Under the pieces are notes generated by a model. That model saw only the letters and a list, made by a program, of their open reading frames with translations, was not told the origin of the DNA and searched no databases. A program made the position numbers and the translations under genes. From an uncultured Persicobacter sp. (GTDB taxonomy: Bacteria > Bacteroidota > Bacteroidia > Cytophagales > Cyclobacteriaceae): a DNA stretch of 64,000 nt. Below, piece after piece: positions 18,544-27,686 of this stretch. The stretch spans positions 62,001-126,000 of the forward strand of contig CANMKE010000006.1 in assembly GCA_947498325.1 (NCBI GenBank), given 5' to 3'. Positions within the stretch are counted from its first letter, which is position 1; each line of letters opens with the position of its first letter.

Positions 18544-18702
18544 AATAAATGAGTTTCATTAGTGAATTATTCCGGAGAATTATTAATTTTATTATGTGGG
18601 TCACCTTTAGGAGGTCTTCGTTTTTCAGAAAGCCGCTCCTCGAGCCATTGCGCAATTTTTTAATACAGATAATTCAGTACCCAGTACTGTTGCAAAACCC
18701 AA

Positions 18703-21699
18703 ATGAAACCTATTATCATGAAACATTTTGACTTATCAAAAGTGCGGAATACTTTCCGCTGCTTGCTATTTTTATTTATTGCTTTTAATTCAGCGCTCTC
18801 GGTAGCGCAACCCAATATTGAATATCCCATAGAAGTCTTCAGGGTTCGAAATGAGGCCAATACTGCCTGGCGCGAAACGACCGTGGTGCGGGTGGATACC
18901 AAGAATTTTCAAGGCTCGGCGGGTTGGCTGTATCTTAGAGTGAATAATCTTAATAATAAGGATGCCCTGAAATACCGTGTGCGAAGCTACAAAAACGGTA
19001 CAGCTGAGCCGTGGACTTCCTGGCAAAATTCAGCACCTAATTTCAGTCAGTTTCCTGTGGATCTTGCTTACGGCGGACTCGGTGGCGGTTTCGGAACGGT
19101 AAAAATGAGTACTCCCATCAGTGGGTTTGTGGCCAATGCAAGACATGATATTGAATTCTGGTATGACTATATCGATGGGACGGACGAAAGTGGCTTCAGA
19201 ATTATTGAGATGGCACTTTGGCAGACGAACGATCTGTCGGCAGAGGATCAAATAGCCAATGCAGCGCAGCCAGTTGACCCTTCTCAGTGGGTAGGGCCCT
19301 ATGATGGAATGGCTGAACAGGCTAATATGCGCAGTGCTGGAGAAGATTTGTGGTTTGGGAGAAATGGTGCGCCTGCCCTGATCGACGGAAAAGGCTCGCC
19401 AATCAAGGCAAGTTGTTCCGACTGTCATGCCTACACGGGCTACGACCTGAAGTATTTTAATTATTCCAACGAATCTATTATTTCCCGCGCAACATTTCAT
19501 GGCATGGACCATGAGCAGGGAAAGCAGATTGCTGAGTATATCCGTGACCTTAATTATTTGCAGTCGGCCAAAGGGCGGCCATGGCAGCCTCCATTTCAGC
19601 CAGGGCCTGGTGCTGATGACAATAAGTTTGAGTGGGCCGCAGGGCAGGGACTTGAGGCTGTTGGTGCCGATGAAAAAGTGCTTTTACAGGATCTTTTTGG
19701 TGGCGAAAACCCTTCTGAAAGTCAGATTGAATCGGTGATTAATAACTATGAGGGAAATACCAATATCCGGACGCAGCGAATAGCAGTTCAGTTCCCGGAC
19801 TGGAACGAGTGGTTGCCCAAAGAGCACCCCAAAGAAATATTGACAAACGAAGAATACAACTTTATTGAAAATGCCTTTTTTAATCTTCGTGAGGCGGTTA
19901 ACAGCAGTACAAAGATCAATAATCTTAACGGCAAAGTAGGGGTCAGTGGCGCCCATAATAATAATGGAGTATTTGAAGCTGTCGGGAATTTTGCACGGGA
20001 AATTCATAAGGTCATCCGTAGCGATTACAGTATTGTTACCCCACGTTCGCCGTGGTGGGCTGATGATCGAACAACCTTGGCGGTAGAAGAAAAAAAACGG
20101 AGCCTGGCCGCATGGTATGGGGTCAAGCTTTTCGATGTCATCCATCAGTTTAATTTGTATCAGATTCAGGATTTTGGAAACATCCCTAATACAGAGGAGG
20201 AGCATCAGCAATGGCCCACAAGACAATGGGCGGTTTTTCAGAATGCTGCACATATTATCTCCGGAAATCGAGGAAAATCTTACTTTCTGACAGATGATAC
20301 CCCGCTGAAGCAGACAAAAAGCATTTATATGTCTTCCATTTGGTATCAGGTACAATTGAGCCTCACGCCTGGCCACCGTCGCGGCGGACAGGTGGAACCG
20401 AATGATTTTGCCTACAATTTACAACACATTCACCGGCTTGGAGCGCAAACGGGGGTATATGAGCCTGTTCGCTTCTTTCAGAATTACCTCAAAAATGCTG
20501 AGCAGCGCAACAACGGGAAGCTGCCCAACCAGACCAACCAGTACTTTTTGGGATGGAACATGAGAGAACTTTCTCCGTGGCGACTATATGGGACAGGGAA
20601 GGGCATTACCGACACTTTTGATGCCCTCGATGCTGACTTGTGTTTCCGCCTGAGAAATGAATTTTGGGAAGCCACGGCAAATCGGTTGAATGGATTCGGT
20701 GATAATGATTGGCCACGGACGGCCGTTAATGTTTGTGAACGAACAGACTATCACCTGGAAAATCGAAATGTAATTCCTGCGAATGGGGCGACCAATGGAG
20801 GCGACTGTGTTTTCTTTGATCGACGTTCTTGTGGCGGATGTGATGATTCGAACGATGCCGTGGAGATCGATGCCATTTACACCTTGCTTTACCTTACACA
20901 GGATGGCGAGGTGATGTCGGAGGATAATTTCAACGACCTGCGGGATTGGGCCAATGCCTCCTGGGATTATACCGCATGGCCTACTTTTGCTGGTGGAGGG
21001 TCACCGCCGCCTGCTTCGGGCATTGAGCCTGGTGTCTATCATTTCGTCAACCGACAGTCAGGTCGGATGCTAAGAACGGTTTCTTCCACTCAGGGCAATG
21101 GCGGAATTGACTCGAATGTTGCTATGGTTGAGGCAGGGGATATCAGTGAATTTGTAGCATGGGAAGTTATTGAAACAGGTACGGAAGGACAATATTATAT
21201 TGAGAATGTAGGGGCAAATGGCAATAGGCTGTGGACCAACAATGATGAAAGCCGAACAGATTATTTGCTGAAAATGAAATATGGTACCTGGACGGGAGCA
21301 TTTACGCGCTGGTACATCCGTGAGGCGGCATCTACTAATGGCAAGGTTTACTATTGGCTGACTTCAGTAGGGAATGATCGTAACGTGTGGGAGAATGATA
21401 GCTATTTGGCCGAGGATCGTAATTATACCGGCAATAAAACCCATTGGGAACTGGTGCCTGTGGATAATCAGCGGGTCGTTTCAGATAATGAGCCGGCGAA
21501 GGTGTTGTTTGCGCCCAATCCGGTAACAGAAAGGTTGACTATTTTCAATGCGGAAAATAAACAAATCGACTTGCTGAATATTTCCGGCCATTTGGTAGCG
21601 TCGGGTAAAGGCTTGTCTTTCATTGATATGCGTCAGATGCCTTCCGGGATTTACCTGTTGAGAATTGATGGCAAGGTTTTCAAGGTTCTGAAACAATAA
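18703..21699 (+). CDS. Secreted T9SS protein with c-type heme motif and lectin-like domain
   Basis: This 998-residue exported protein has a signal peptide ending SALSVAQ. The ATG at 18718 is an alternative start that gives a more compact signal. An N-terminal beta-rich region (residues 35-180) is followed by a cytochrome-c-like segment with the heme-binding motif CSDCH at residues 238-242. A candidate Met ligand in FHGMDHE precedes a helix EQGKQIAEYIRDL typical of the class I cytochrome C-terminus. A long middle region is unassigned. A ricin-B/RICIN-like segment (about 772-920, PGVYHFVNRQSGRMLRTV) precedes a T9SS type-A sorting domain (about 932-998, FAPNPVTERLTIFN to the end). The protein would thus be surface-exposed or released and carry heme. 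It has its own promoter region with an operator, so it belongs to the putative LacI regulon. Function is unknown; a redox or glycan-binding role is inference. Confidence 0.85.
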   Translation: MKPIIMKHFDLSKVRNTFRCLLFLFIAFNSALSVAQPNIEYPIEVFRVRNEANTAWRETTVVRVDTKNFQGSAGWLYLRVNNLNNKDALKYRVRSYKNGTAEPWTSWQNSAPNFSQFPVDLAYGGLGGGFGTVKMSTPISGFVANARHDIEFWYDYIDGTDESGFRIIEMALWQTNDLSAEDQIANAAQPVDPSQWVGPYDGMAEQANMRSAGEDLWFGRNGAPALIDGKGSPIKASCSDCHAYTGYDLKYFNYSNESIISRATFHGMDHEQGKQIAEYIRDLNYLQSAKGRPWQPPFQPGPGADDNKFEWAAGQGLEAVGADEKVLLQDLFGGENPSESQIESVINNYEGNTNIRTQRIAVQFPDWNEWLPKEHPKEILTNEEYNFIENAFFNLREAVNSSTKINNLNGKVGVSGAHNNNGVFEAVGNFAREIHKVIRSDYSIVTPRSPWWADDRTTLAVEEKKRSLAAWYGVKLFDVIHQFNLYQIQDFGNIPNTEEEHQQWPTRQWAVFQNAAHIISGNRGKSYFLTDDTPLKQTKSIYMSSIWYQVQLSLTPGHRRGGQVEPNDFAYNLQHIHRLGAQTGVYEPVRFFQNYLKNAEQRNNGKLPNQTNQYFLGWNMRELSPWRLYGTGKGITDTFDALDADLCFRLRNEFWEATANRLNGFGDNDWPRTAVNVCERTDYHLENRNVIPANGATNGGDCVFFDRRSCGGCDDSNDAVEIDAIYTLLYLTQDGEVMSEDNFNDLRDWANASWDYTAWPTFAGGGSPPPASGIEPGVYHFVNRQSGRMLRTVSSTQGNGGIDSNVAMVEAGDISEFVAWEVIETGTEGQYYIENVGANGNRLWTNNDESRTDYLLKMKYGTWTGAFTRWYIREAASTNGKVYYWLTSVGNDRNVWENDSYLAEDRNYTGNKTHWELVPVDNQRVVSDNEPAKVLFAPNPVTERLTIFNAENKQIDLLNISGHLVASGKGLSFIDMRQMPSGIYLLRIDGKVFKVLKQ

Positions 21700-22092
21700 G
21701 AACAATAAAAATTGGAGTGCATAAGGAAAAGGCGGGTACGCTTGGCGCTTTTGCACTTCAATGATTTAAAGCAGGTTTGAAGCTTGAAAATTTATCACGA
21801 AGATAGGGCTTTTGAAGAAGTGATGAAGAGTGTCATTTCTCAGCCTATAAATAGCCATTCCTTTCTTGGAGGCCTCCTTTACCTGAAAGAATAGAAATAG
21901 ATTTTGGATGAGCAATGGGCGATATCCAATTTGCGAAATATAAATTAGCTTAAAATCAATTCCATCAAGATGAATCGGCGGGAGGCTGGAAGGTTTAAAA
22001 CGATTTACTTTCTCCATCTGCTTGAATTATCAGTTTGAAGCCTTTTATTAGAGAAATATCGTTGCTTGATGATTGATAGAGAATGATGAGAC
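21700..22092. other. Intergenic region without a supported gene
   Basis: Most of the 447-base gap before the Nudix-like gene is covered here. A minus-strand frame of 83 codons (21766-22017) is open but has no recognisable domain, signal or clear ribosome binding site. I see only this and the terminator at the right end. Confidence 0.5.
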
Positions 22093-22138
22093 ACAAAAAA
22101 ACGGCAGAGCGCTCAGGCTTCTGCCGTTTTTTTTATGG
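22093..22138. terminator. Bidirectional terminator
   Basis: The stem ACGGCAG/CTGCCGT, extended with a one-base bulge, is bordered by A7 on the left and T8 on the right. It ends the minus-strand Nudix-like gene and can stop plus-strand read-through. Confidence 0.85.
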
Positions 22139-22146
22139 AATATAAA

Positions 22147-22677
22147 TTATAAAATATAGAAAGGATCAATGTAGTCTGTAATCCTGCTGTGAGGCCATTC
22201 GGTATTGTCAATCCTGATGGCGCCTCCGATAGTTTTTCCTGGTTCTTCCACCATAAATTTGTGGATGATTTCTGCCATCGATTCAAAAGGAATCAACTTA
22301 ATGGCTTCTTCCATCGGGAACCAGCGGATGTCTGTGCAGTCGGCAGGAGGAACCGGCGTTCCTGAAGTGTATTCTGCCGCATAAAAATGAAAAATGATGC
22401 CAAAGGGTGCCTCATTGTAATATTGATTGACTAAAGCGCCCAGATGCGGATTTTTGATTTCTACCCCCACTTCTTTTGCCATGATCTCCAGGGTCTTTTT
22501 TATTGACTCTGAATTATTATAGCGCTTGCCGATCGGCTCCCAGATGCCTTTGTACTTTACAAGCAGTAATTCGTTGCGCTCATTTTTGATGCAAAATTTG
22601 AAATAGGAAAAGTTCTTTTGTGCTATTGCTGTTGTCGCGAGCAACATCAATAACATCAAGGTGGTCAATTGTTTCAT
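22147..22677 (-). CDS. Periplasmic Nudix-fold-like protein with degenerate Nudix box
   Basis: This 176-residue protein starts with a clear signal peptide (MKQLTTLMLLMLLATTAIAQ). The mature part looks like the Nudix fold: FCIKNERNELLLVKYKGIWEPIGKRY, then the helix that should carry the Nudix box, then DIRWFPMEEAIKLIPFES, which resembles the usual W-x-x-x-EE-x-x-x-L ending. The box itself, expected as GX5EX7REUXEEXGU, is reduced to KKTLEIMAKEVGVEI: the Arg is replaced and only one Glu of the EE pair remains, so metal-dependent hydrolase activity is doubtful. An exported Nudix-like protein is unusual because Nudix substrates are cytosolic nucleotides. It stands alone, transcribed from its own promoter with a perfect operator, so it is co-regulated with the SusCD operon. 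It may bind a glycan or ligand; this is inference. Confidence 0.65.
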   Translation of the reverse strand: MKQLTTLMLLMLLATTAIAQKNFSYFKFCIKNERNELLLVKYKGIWEPIGKRYNNSESIKKTLEIMAKEVGVEIKNPHLGALVNQYYNEAPFGIIFHFYAAEYTSGTPVPPADCTDIRWFPMEEAIKLIPFESMAEIIHKFMVEEPGKTIGGAIRIDNTEWPHSRITDYIDPFYIL

Positions 22678-22692
22678 AATTGTTTATTTTTT

Positions 22693-22731
22693 TTACACGT
22701 GTAAAATATAAACTTTAGACCGACTCACCAA
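22693..22731 (-). promoter_or_regulatory. Promoter and operator of the Nudix-like gene
   Basis: On the minus strand, TTG (22729-22731), an 18-base spacer and TATATTTT (22703-22710) fit the Bacteroidota consensus. The perfect palindrome TTACACGTGTAA (22693-22704) overlaps the downstream end of the -7 element, an arrangement suited to repression. Confidence 0.7.
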
Positions 22732-22867
22732 CATAACCCGCGTTTTTGTGATGATCATTTTTATAAAATTAACAGCTTTTTTAAGCGTTATATTAAGCTT
22801 TTTTGCAGAAACATGATTATTATTGCCCAAGAACTTAATTTTTACTTGAAAATATTATTCCCTACAA

Positions 22868-22912
22868 TTTGTCTCTTTGATTTTATTTCTTAGCTTTACT
22901 TTACACGTGTAA
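22868..22912 (+). promoter_or_regulatory. Promoter and operator of the SusCD operon
   Basis: TTTG (22868-22871), exactly 19 bases, then TAGCTTTA (22891-22898) match the Bacteroidota promoter consensus. TTACACGTGTAA (22901-22912) follows two bases later and would cover the transcription start. The ATG is 56 bases downstream. The geometry mirrors the divergent Nudix-like promoter about 190 bases away. Confidence 0.75.
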
Positions 22913-22968
22913 GTAAGCCGTGTGTAACTAACATCCAACATATTTTTTTAACCTACTCCTACTAAAAT

Positions 22969-24426
22969 ATGAGAAAATTTTTATGGCCGTTATCAGTGTT
23001 TTTGGCCGCTCTGATGCTACTGAGTTGTCAGAAAGAAGAGGTCAAACCTCTGGAACCCAATGAGAACTCCAGTGTCTCGTTGAGCACGATTCTTCGGGCG
23101 CCATCGACGATGGATCCGAAAATTACAGAAATGAATAAAGTAACCGATGATGCCCCGACACTTGCAATTGCCAAATTGCTTCAGGAAGGGAATGATCAGA
23201 TTCGGAAAGCGGGTATGTATCTTAATCCGGCAGGAGATGTAAGTATCTCTAATGAAAAGCTGGGGGATAAATCTACGCAAGGTGCACCCTTTGTTTACAA
23301 CTTTAAGGTGGAAGACAAAGTGGTAGCTTATCAAGTAAGCTCGAACCAGGAGGTTTATTACCATGAGGTATTTACGGACGAAGGGCAGATTATCGATGCC
23401 AAAGAAACCAAGCTTGATAAATTTAAGCAGGGTAATCTTGTGATGGGAGGCGACAGCCTTGCCTGGCAGCAGGATGATCTTGGCGCATTACATTATCAGA
23501 TTGCTTATGCTGATGAATCTGGGGCTCGAAAGAATCAGTCTGTAACGGCACATTTTAATGGTACGCATGATATAGCGTATGCAGTGAATGACATCAGACA
23601 GTATGAAATCTATCTTAATGCGATGGGGACTTCGGGTCGCTTGAAGCAATATAGTGAAGATGGGCAAGAGGTTGTGTATGAAGGTCCATGGCCAACACCT
23701 CCACCACCAGAAGATTTCTCAGGAGTTCGTATGCCATTCATCAATGATGGTGGATTGGATATGGGTAAGCGCACTGTTGCGAACATGGAGAAACACCTGG
23801 CGAATGATGCGATGAGAAATGTGTTCAACAACATGAATTTTGTACTGAACAAAGTAGGGGAACTGGCCTATTATTTTAACCCGCCAGAAACTGCGCATAC
23901 ATCCAATACGCCAGTATATGGTGATGCTGACCTTTGGTGTTTGACCTACGAATGGATCAATGAAGATCTTAACGTTGGGATTGCTTATCAAATTTCTACT
24001 TCAAGATCTGATTATTATCATCACCTGATGATCCGTCCGGCTGATGGAAGTACGCCTTATGTGCTGACCTACGAAGGAAAGCAGTCAAGGGAATCATTGA
24101 CCGACTGTGAGGTTTTCTATAAAAATGACCCAGCTGAGGTGATGCTGCGAATGAAATTCAAAATTACCGAAAGCCGTGCTTATTATGAGTACCTGCAGGA
24201 GCGTGCCAACTTTGTAGACATCCTTCCGATGGCTGTTGACAAAACAAATGCCGATGCAGAGTTTGAATGGCGATTCCGTGATAAAAAACAGGTGGATAAA
24301 GATTTATATGACCTGGTACCGGCTGACTTGGTACAGTGGTTAAAGGCTGCCTTGAAAATGAATGGTGAGCAAGGAACCTATGATGATGCCTTTGGTGATT
24401 CAGGAACGTGGGGAGATCAAAACTAA
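22969..24426 (+). CDS. Uncharacterised lipoprotein, first gene of SusCD operon
   Basis: This 485-residue protein has a lipoprotein signal (MRKFLWPLSVFLAALMLLSCQ, Cys20). No family is recognised. The mature chain starts with a charged helical stretch. It has a Pro-rich break (PWPTPPPPEDF) near residue 245 and a second half rich in aromatic residues (WCLTYEWINEDLNVGIAYQI), and ends with an acidic tail. It is the promoter-proximal gene, 18 bases before SusC. This is unusual because SusC commonly leads such operons. A surface glycan-binding role is plausible by position only. Confidence 0.8.
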   Translation: MRKFLWPLSVFLAALMLLSCQKEEVKPLEPNENSSVSLSTILRAPSTMDPKITEMNKVTDDAPTLAIAKLLQEGNDQIRKAGMYLNPAGDVSISNEKLGDKSTQGAPFVYNFKVEDKVVAYQVSSNQEVYYHEVFTDEGQIIDAKETKLDKFKQGNLVMGGDSLAWQQDDLGALHYQIAYADESGARKNQSVTAHFNGTHDIAYAVNDIRQYEIYLNAMGTSGRLKQYSEDGQEVVYEGPWPTPPPPEDFSGVRMPFINDGGLDMGKRTVANMEKHLANDAMRNVFNNMNFVLNKVGELAYYFNPPETAHTSNTPVYGDADLWCLTYEWINEDLNVGIAYQISTSRSDYYHHLMIRPADGSTPYVLTYEGKQSRESLTDCEVFYKNDPAEVMLRMKFKITESRAYYEYLQERANFVDILPMAVDKTNADAEFEWRFRDKKQVDKDLYDLVPADLVQWLKAALKMNGEQGTYDDAFGDSGTWGDQN

Positions 24427-24444
24427 CAGTAAGACAATAATATC

Positions 24445-27400
24445 ATGAAGATAAATATTAAATATTTTTTGACTGTTGGACTGTTTCTTCTGTTCAGCAG
24501 CCTCACCACCTATGCCCAACAAGTTCAGGTAGCAGGAAAGGTGATTGATACTGATGGTGCGCCATTACTTGGTGCGACCGTCCAGATTGAGGGGACCACC
24601 AACGGAACCATTACGGATATGGAAGGGAAGTTCTCCATCACCTATAACAAAGGTCCGGAGAAAAAACTACATATTTCTTTTATCGGCTATAAAGACCAGT
24701 CCATCCTGATTGGTAACCAAGCCAACATTGAGGTGATTTTGGCCGCTGATGTTCAGGAACTTTCTGAAGTAGTGGTTACTGCCCTCGGGGTGAAAAGAGA
24801 AACCAAATCATTGGTGTATGCACAGCAGGGTGTCGATAGTGAAAGCATGAAGGAGGCACGTTCTCAGAACTTTATTCAGACCCTTGCCGGAAAAGCAGCG
24901 GGTTTGCAGATTTCTGCTTCACAAACGGCAACAGGTTCCAATAAAGTATTGATTCGTGGGGTTTCTTCCCTGACAGGAAATAACGCTCCCCTTTACATTG
25001 TCGATGGTATTCCGTTGGAGAATGAAAATCAGGATAAAGGAGTTGCTGTCTGGACAGGAATGGGAACGCAAAACCTTGACATGGGAGACCCGCTTGCGCA
25101 GATCAACCCAGACGATATTGAAGATATTCAGGTGCTTAAAGGTGCCAATGCTTCTGCATTGTATGGTTCACGTGCCGGTAATGGTGTGATTATCATCACG
25201 ACAAAAAAAGCCAAAAAGCGCAAGAAAGGTGACCTCGGTGTTACGGTGAATTCTAACTGGATGTGGCAGCAGGTGAATCAGTGGCCCGATTACCAGTATG
25301 TATATGGATCGGGTATGGGCGGTGCAGTAACCCTTGACCGACAGTGGCTTGATGAAGAAACAGGTTTGCCGATGATTGCCGGTTCGGCACAGGCATATGG
25401 TGGTCCATTGTTGGGCTACGAGGTGATCGATGTTACAGGTGAGCGAGGCCGCTATTTGGCGGATAAAAATAACGTGCGGGATATTTACCAGACCGGATTG
25501 ACGGCAGCAAACTCTGTGAGCTTGGAAACGGCATCCGATAAAGGGTGGTTAAGGTTCTCTTTTACCGATACACAATCTAAGTGGATGATTAAAAATCAGG
25601 AAGAGCTTGATCGTAAAAACTTCACGCTAAGAGCACACATGAAAATGTCGCCGAAGCTTTCTGCCGATGCCACCATGCTCTATACTCACGAGAATGTAAA
25701 GAATAGAATGTTCCCTAACGGGAGTATCAAAAACCCGGCCTTCTCTTACCTTCAAATGTTGCCTAACTTCGGAAAGCATAATTTGATCCCTTATAAAGAT
25801 GAAGATGGTAATCAGTTGCGTTTCCGTGATGTTTGGTTTTCAAACCCTTACTGGAACATGAACGAGCATATCAATGAAGATCGCTCGAACCGTATCCTGA
25901 CCAACCTTTCGCTTTATTACCGACCAATAAAGGGGCTGACCATTTCGGCAAAAGCCAATGGAGATATGTTTTTGAGAAAAGGGTATGAATTTACGCAGTA
26001 TGGATCCTCTTTTGATCCGGATGGTAAATATACCCACATGAGTTTCGATGTTTACAACTGGAACTTTGAAGGGATGGCGGTTTATAATAAGCGATGGAAA
26101 GATCAGTTCAGCCTGAATGCTACGCTCGGAACCAACGCTTATATTTATGACAACAAAAGCTCAAGAACAGTGATTGATCAGCTGTTAATGCGTGATCTGG
26201 CTTCGGTATCCAACAATGCGGGTATTGCACGGGTTACTCAGGGCTCATCAGCTTCGGTGATCAACTCGGTATTTAGTTCTGTTTCCTTGGGCTATAGAAG
26301 TACCTTCTTCCTTGATGGTACCATGAGAAATGACTGGTCTTCAACTTTGCCTTCTCATAACAACAGCTTCTTTTACCCATCGGCAGGTACAAGTATTGTA
26401 TTTTCAGAATTTTTGTCCTCTCGACGCATCATTAACTTTGGTAAACTGAGAGCCTCTATCGCGCAGGTAGGTAACGGAACGCGTCCTTTCAGGGTGTTTG
26501 ATTACCATAACTATGGCGGAATTTACAATGATATCCCTTGGACCTCCAACACGCCGAACCGTCAGAACCCTAATTTGCTGCCGGAAATTACCACTTCTCT
26601 TGAGTATGGGGTGGAGTTGAAATTACTTGACCGTGTGAATCTGAACGTTACTTATTACAATTCAGAGTCAAAAAACCAGATTGTAGATGTGCGCCTGCCG
26701 GGTTCTACCGGTTACAATACCGGAACCTATAATTCTGGCTCTCTGACCAACAAAGGTTGGGAGATTTACATGGGACTTGACGTTGTGAAAACGAAAAACT
26801 TCTCTTGGTCTGCGGATATCAACTGGTCGAATAACAGAACTTATGTAAATGACCTGGGCGCTTTAGATCGATTCAGACTTTCCAACTGGTTGGCAGTATC
26901 TTCTAATGCCGAGGCTGGCATGCCTTATGGCGTGATTCGTGGAAGAAAGCAGCGCATCGATCCAGTAACAAACACTGGTTTGGTATATGCTGACACCGGC
27001 CTGCCTGTTTTTGATGAAGATCAAATCATTGGTAACGCACAACGCGACTGGACTGGTGGGGTGAAAAACACCTTTACTTACAAAGGGATCTCGCTTGGTG
27101 TTTTGGTGGATGTAGCCTGGGGAGGGAAAGTATTCTCCGCTTCACGCCAACGACAAGGACAGTATGGCGTGGCGGCATATACACTATATGGTCGTGACGA
27201 ACACTTGTTCTCCAGCAGAATATTGAGTGAAAGTAATGAAGAGCGCAGAGGGGAAGGCCTTTTTGGTAACCCTTATGAGGATGATCGCAGCAAAGGGGCA
27301 TTGTACCCAGGGACAAAATACGAGCAGTTTGATCCGGATGGTGATGGCAATGGCGTTTGGGTAGCAACAGGCAAGCCGAATGATGTTTATATCCCTTCTA

Positions 27401-27678
27401 ATACTTGGGCATTTCAGGCCATCAACGATAACCCTCGTGCAACCTTTGATGCTTCTTATGTGAAGCTGAGGGAAATTACTTTGGGCTATGACTTGCCAAC
27501 CAAAGCACTTGGGCCATTCAAAGCTGTAAGAGTTTCAGCAGTGGGTCGTAATGTGGCTATTTTGCATCAGAACACCCCTAAAGGGATTGACCCTGAGGCT
27601 GCAGCAGGTCTGGGGATCGAGTTTGCATCCTTCCTGCCAACGGCTTCTTACGGTTTCAATGTTAAACTATCATTCTAA
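24445..27678 (+). CDS. SusC/RagA-type TonB-dependent glycan importer
   Basis: This 1077-residue outer-membrane transporter imports oligosaccharides with energy from TonB. A signal peptide (to TTYAQQ) is followed by a carboxypeptidase-regulatory-like domain (residues 25-100, VAGKVIDTDGAPLLGATVQI), a TonB-box-like segment ELSEVVVTALGVKRE, and the plug domain with IRGVSSLTGNNAPLYIVDGI. The rest is the 22-strand barrel typical of SusC, ending in SYGFNVKLSF with a terminal aromatic residue. Length is normal. It is paired with SusD 8 bases downstream, under the operator at 22901. The SusCD pair marks this segment as a polysaccharide utilisation locus; the glycan is not defined by the transporter itself. 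Confidence 0.97.
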   Translation: MKINIKYFLTVGLFLLFSSLTTYAQQVQVAGKVIDTDGAPLLGATVQIEGTTNGTITDMEGKFSITYNKGPEKKLHISFIGYKDQSILIGNQANIEVILAADVQELSEVVVTALGVKRETKSLVYAQQGVDSESMKEARSQNFIQTLAGKAAGLQISASQTATGSNKVLIRGVSSLTGNNAPLYIVDGIPLENENQDKGVAVWTGMGTQNLDMGDPLAQINPDDIEDIQVLKGANASALYGSRAGNGVIIITTKKAKKRKKGDLGVTVNSNWMWQQVNQWPDYQYVYGSGMGGAVTLDRQWLDEETGLPMIAGSAQAYGGPLLGYEVIDVTGERGRYLADKNNVRDIYQTGLTAANSVSLETASDKGWLRFSFTDTQSKWMIKNQEELDRKNFTLRAHMKMSPKLSADATMLYTHENVKNRMFPNGSIKNPAFSYLQMLPNFGKHNLIPYKDEDGNQLRFRDVWFSNPYWNMNEHINEDRSNRILTNLSLYYRPIKGLTISAKANGDMFLRKGYEFTQYGSSFDPDGKYTHMSFDVYNWNFEGMAVYNKRWKDQFSLNATLGTNAYIYDNKSSRTVIDQLLMRDLASVSNNAGIARVTQGSSASVINSVFSSVSLGYRSTFFLDGTMRNDWSSTLPSHNNSFFYPSAGTSIVFSEFLSSRRIINFGKLRASIAQVGNGTRPFRVFDYHNYGGIYNDIPWTSNTPNRQNPNLLPEITTSLEYGVELKLLDRVNLNVTYYNSESKNQIVDVRLPGSTGYNTGTYNSGSLTNKGWEIYMGLDVVKTKNFSWSADINWSNNRTYVNDLGALDRFRLSNWLAVSSNAEAGMPYGVIRGRKQRIDPVTNTGLVYADTGLPVFDEDQIIGNAQRDWTGGVKNTFTYKGISLGVLVDVAWGGKVFSASRQRQGQYGVAAYTLYGRDEHLFSSRILSESNEERRGEGLFGNPYEDDRSKGALYPGTKYEQFDPDGDGNGVWVATGKPNDVYIPSNTWAFQAINDNPRATFDASYVKLREITLGYDLPTKALGPFKAVRVSAVGRNVAILHQNTPKGIDPEAAAGLGIEFASFLPTASYGFNVKLSF

Positions 27679-27686
27679 ACACAGCC

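Noticed and set aside
21766-22017. 83-codon minus-strand frame
   Set aside because: No family, signal, ribosome binding site or clear coding pattern; not reported as a gene.
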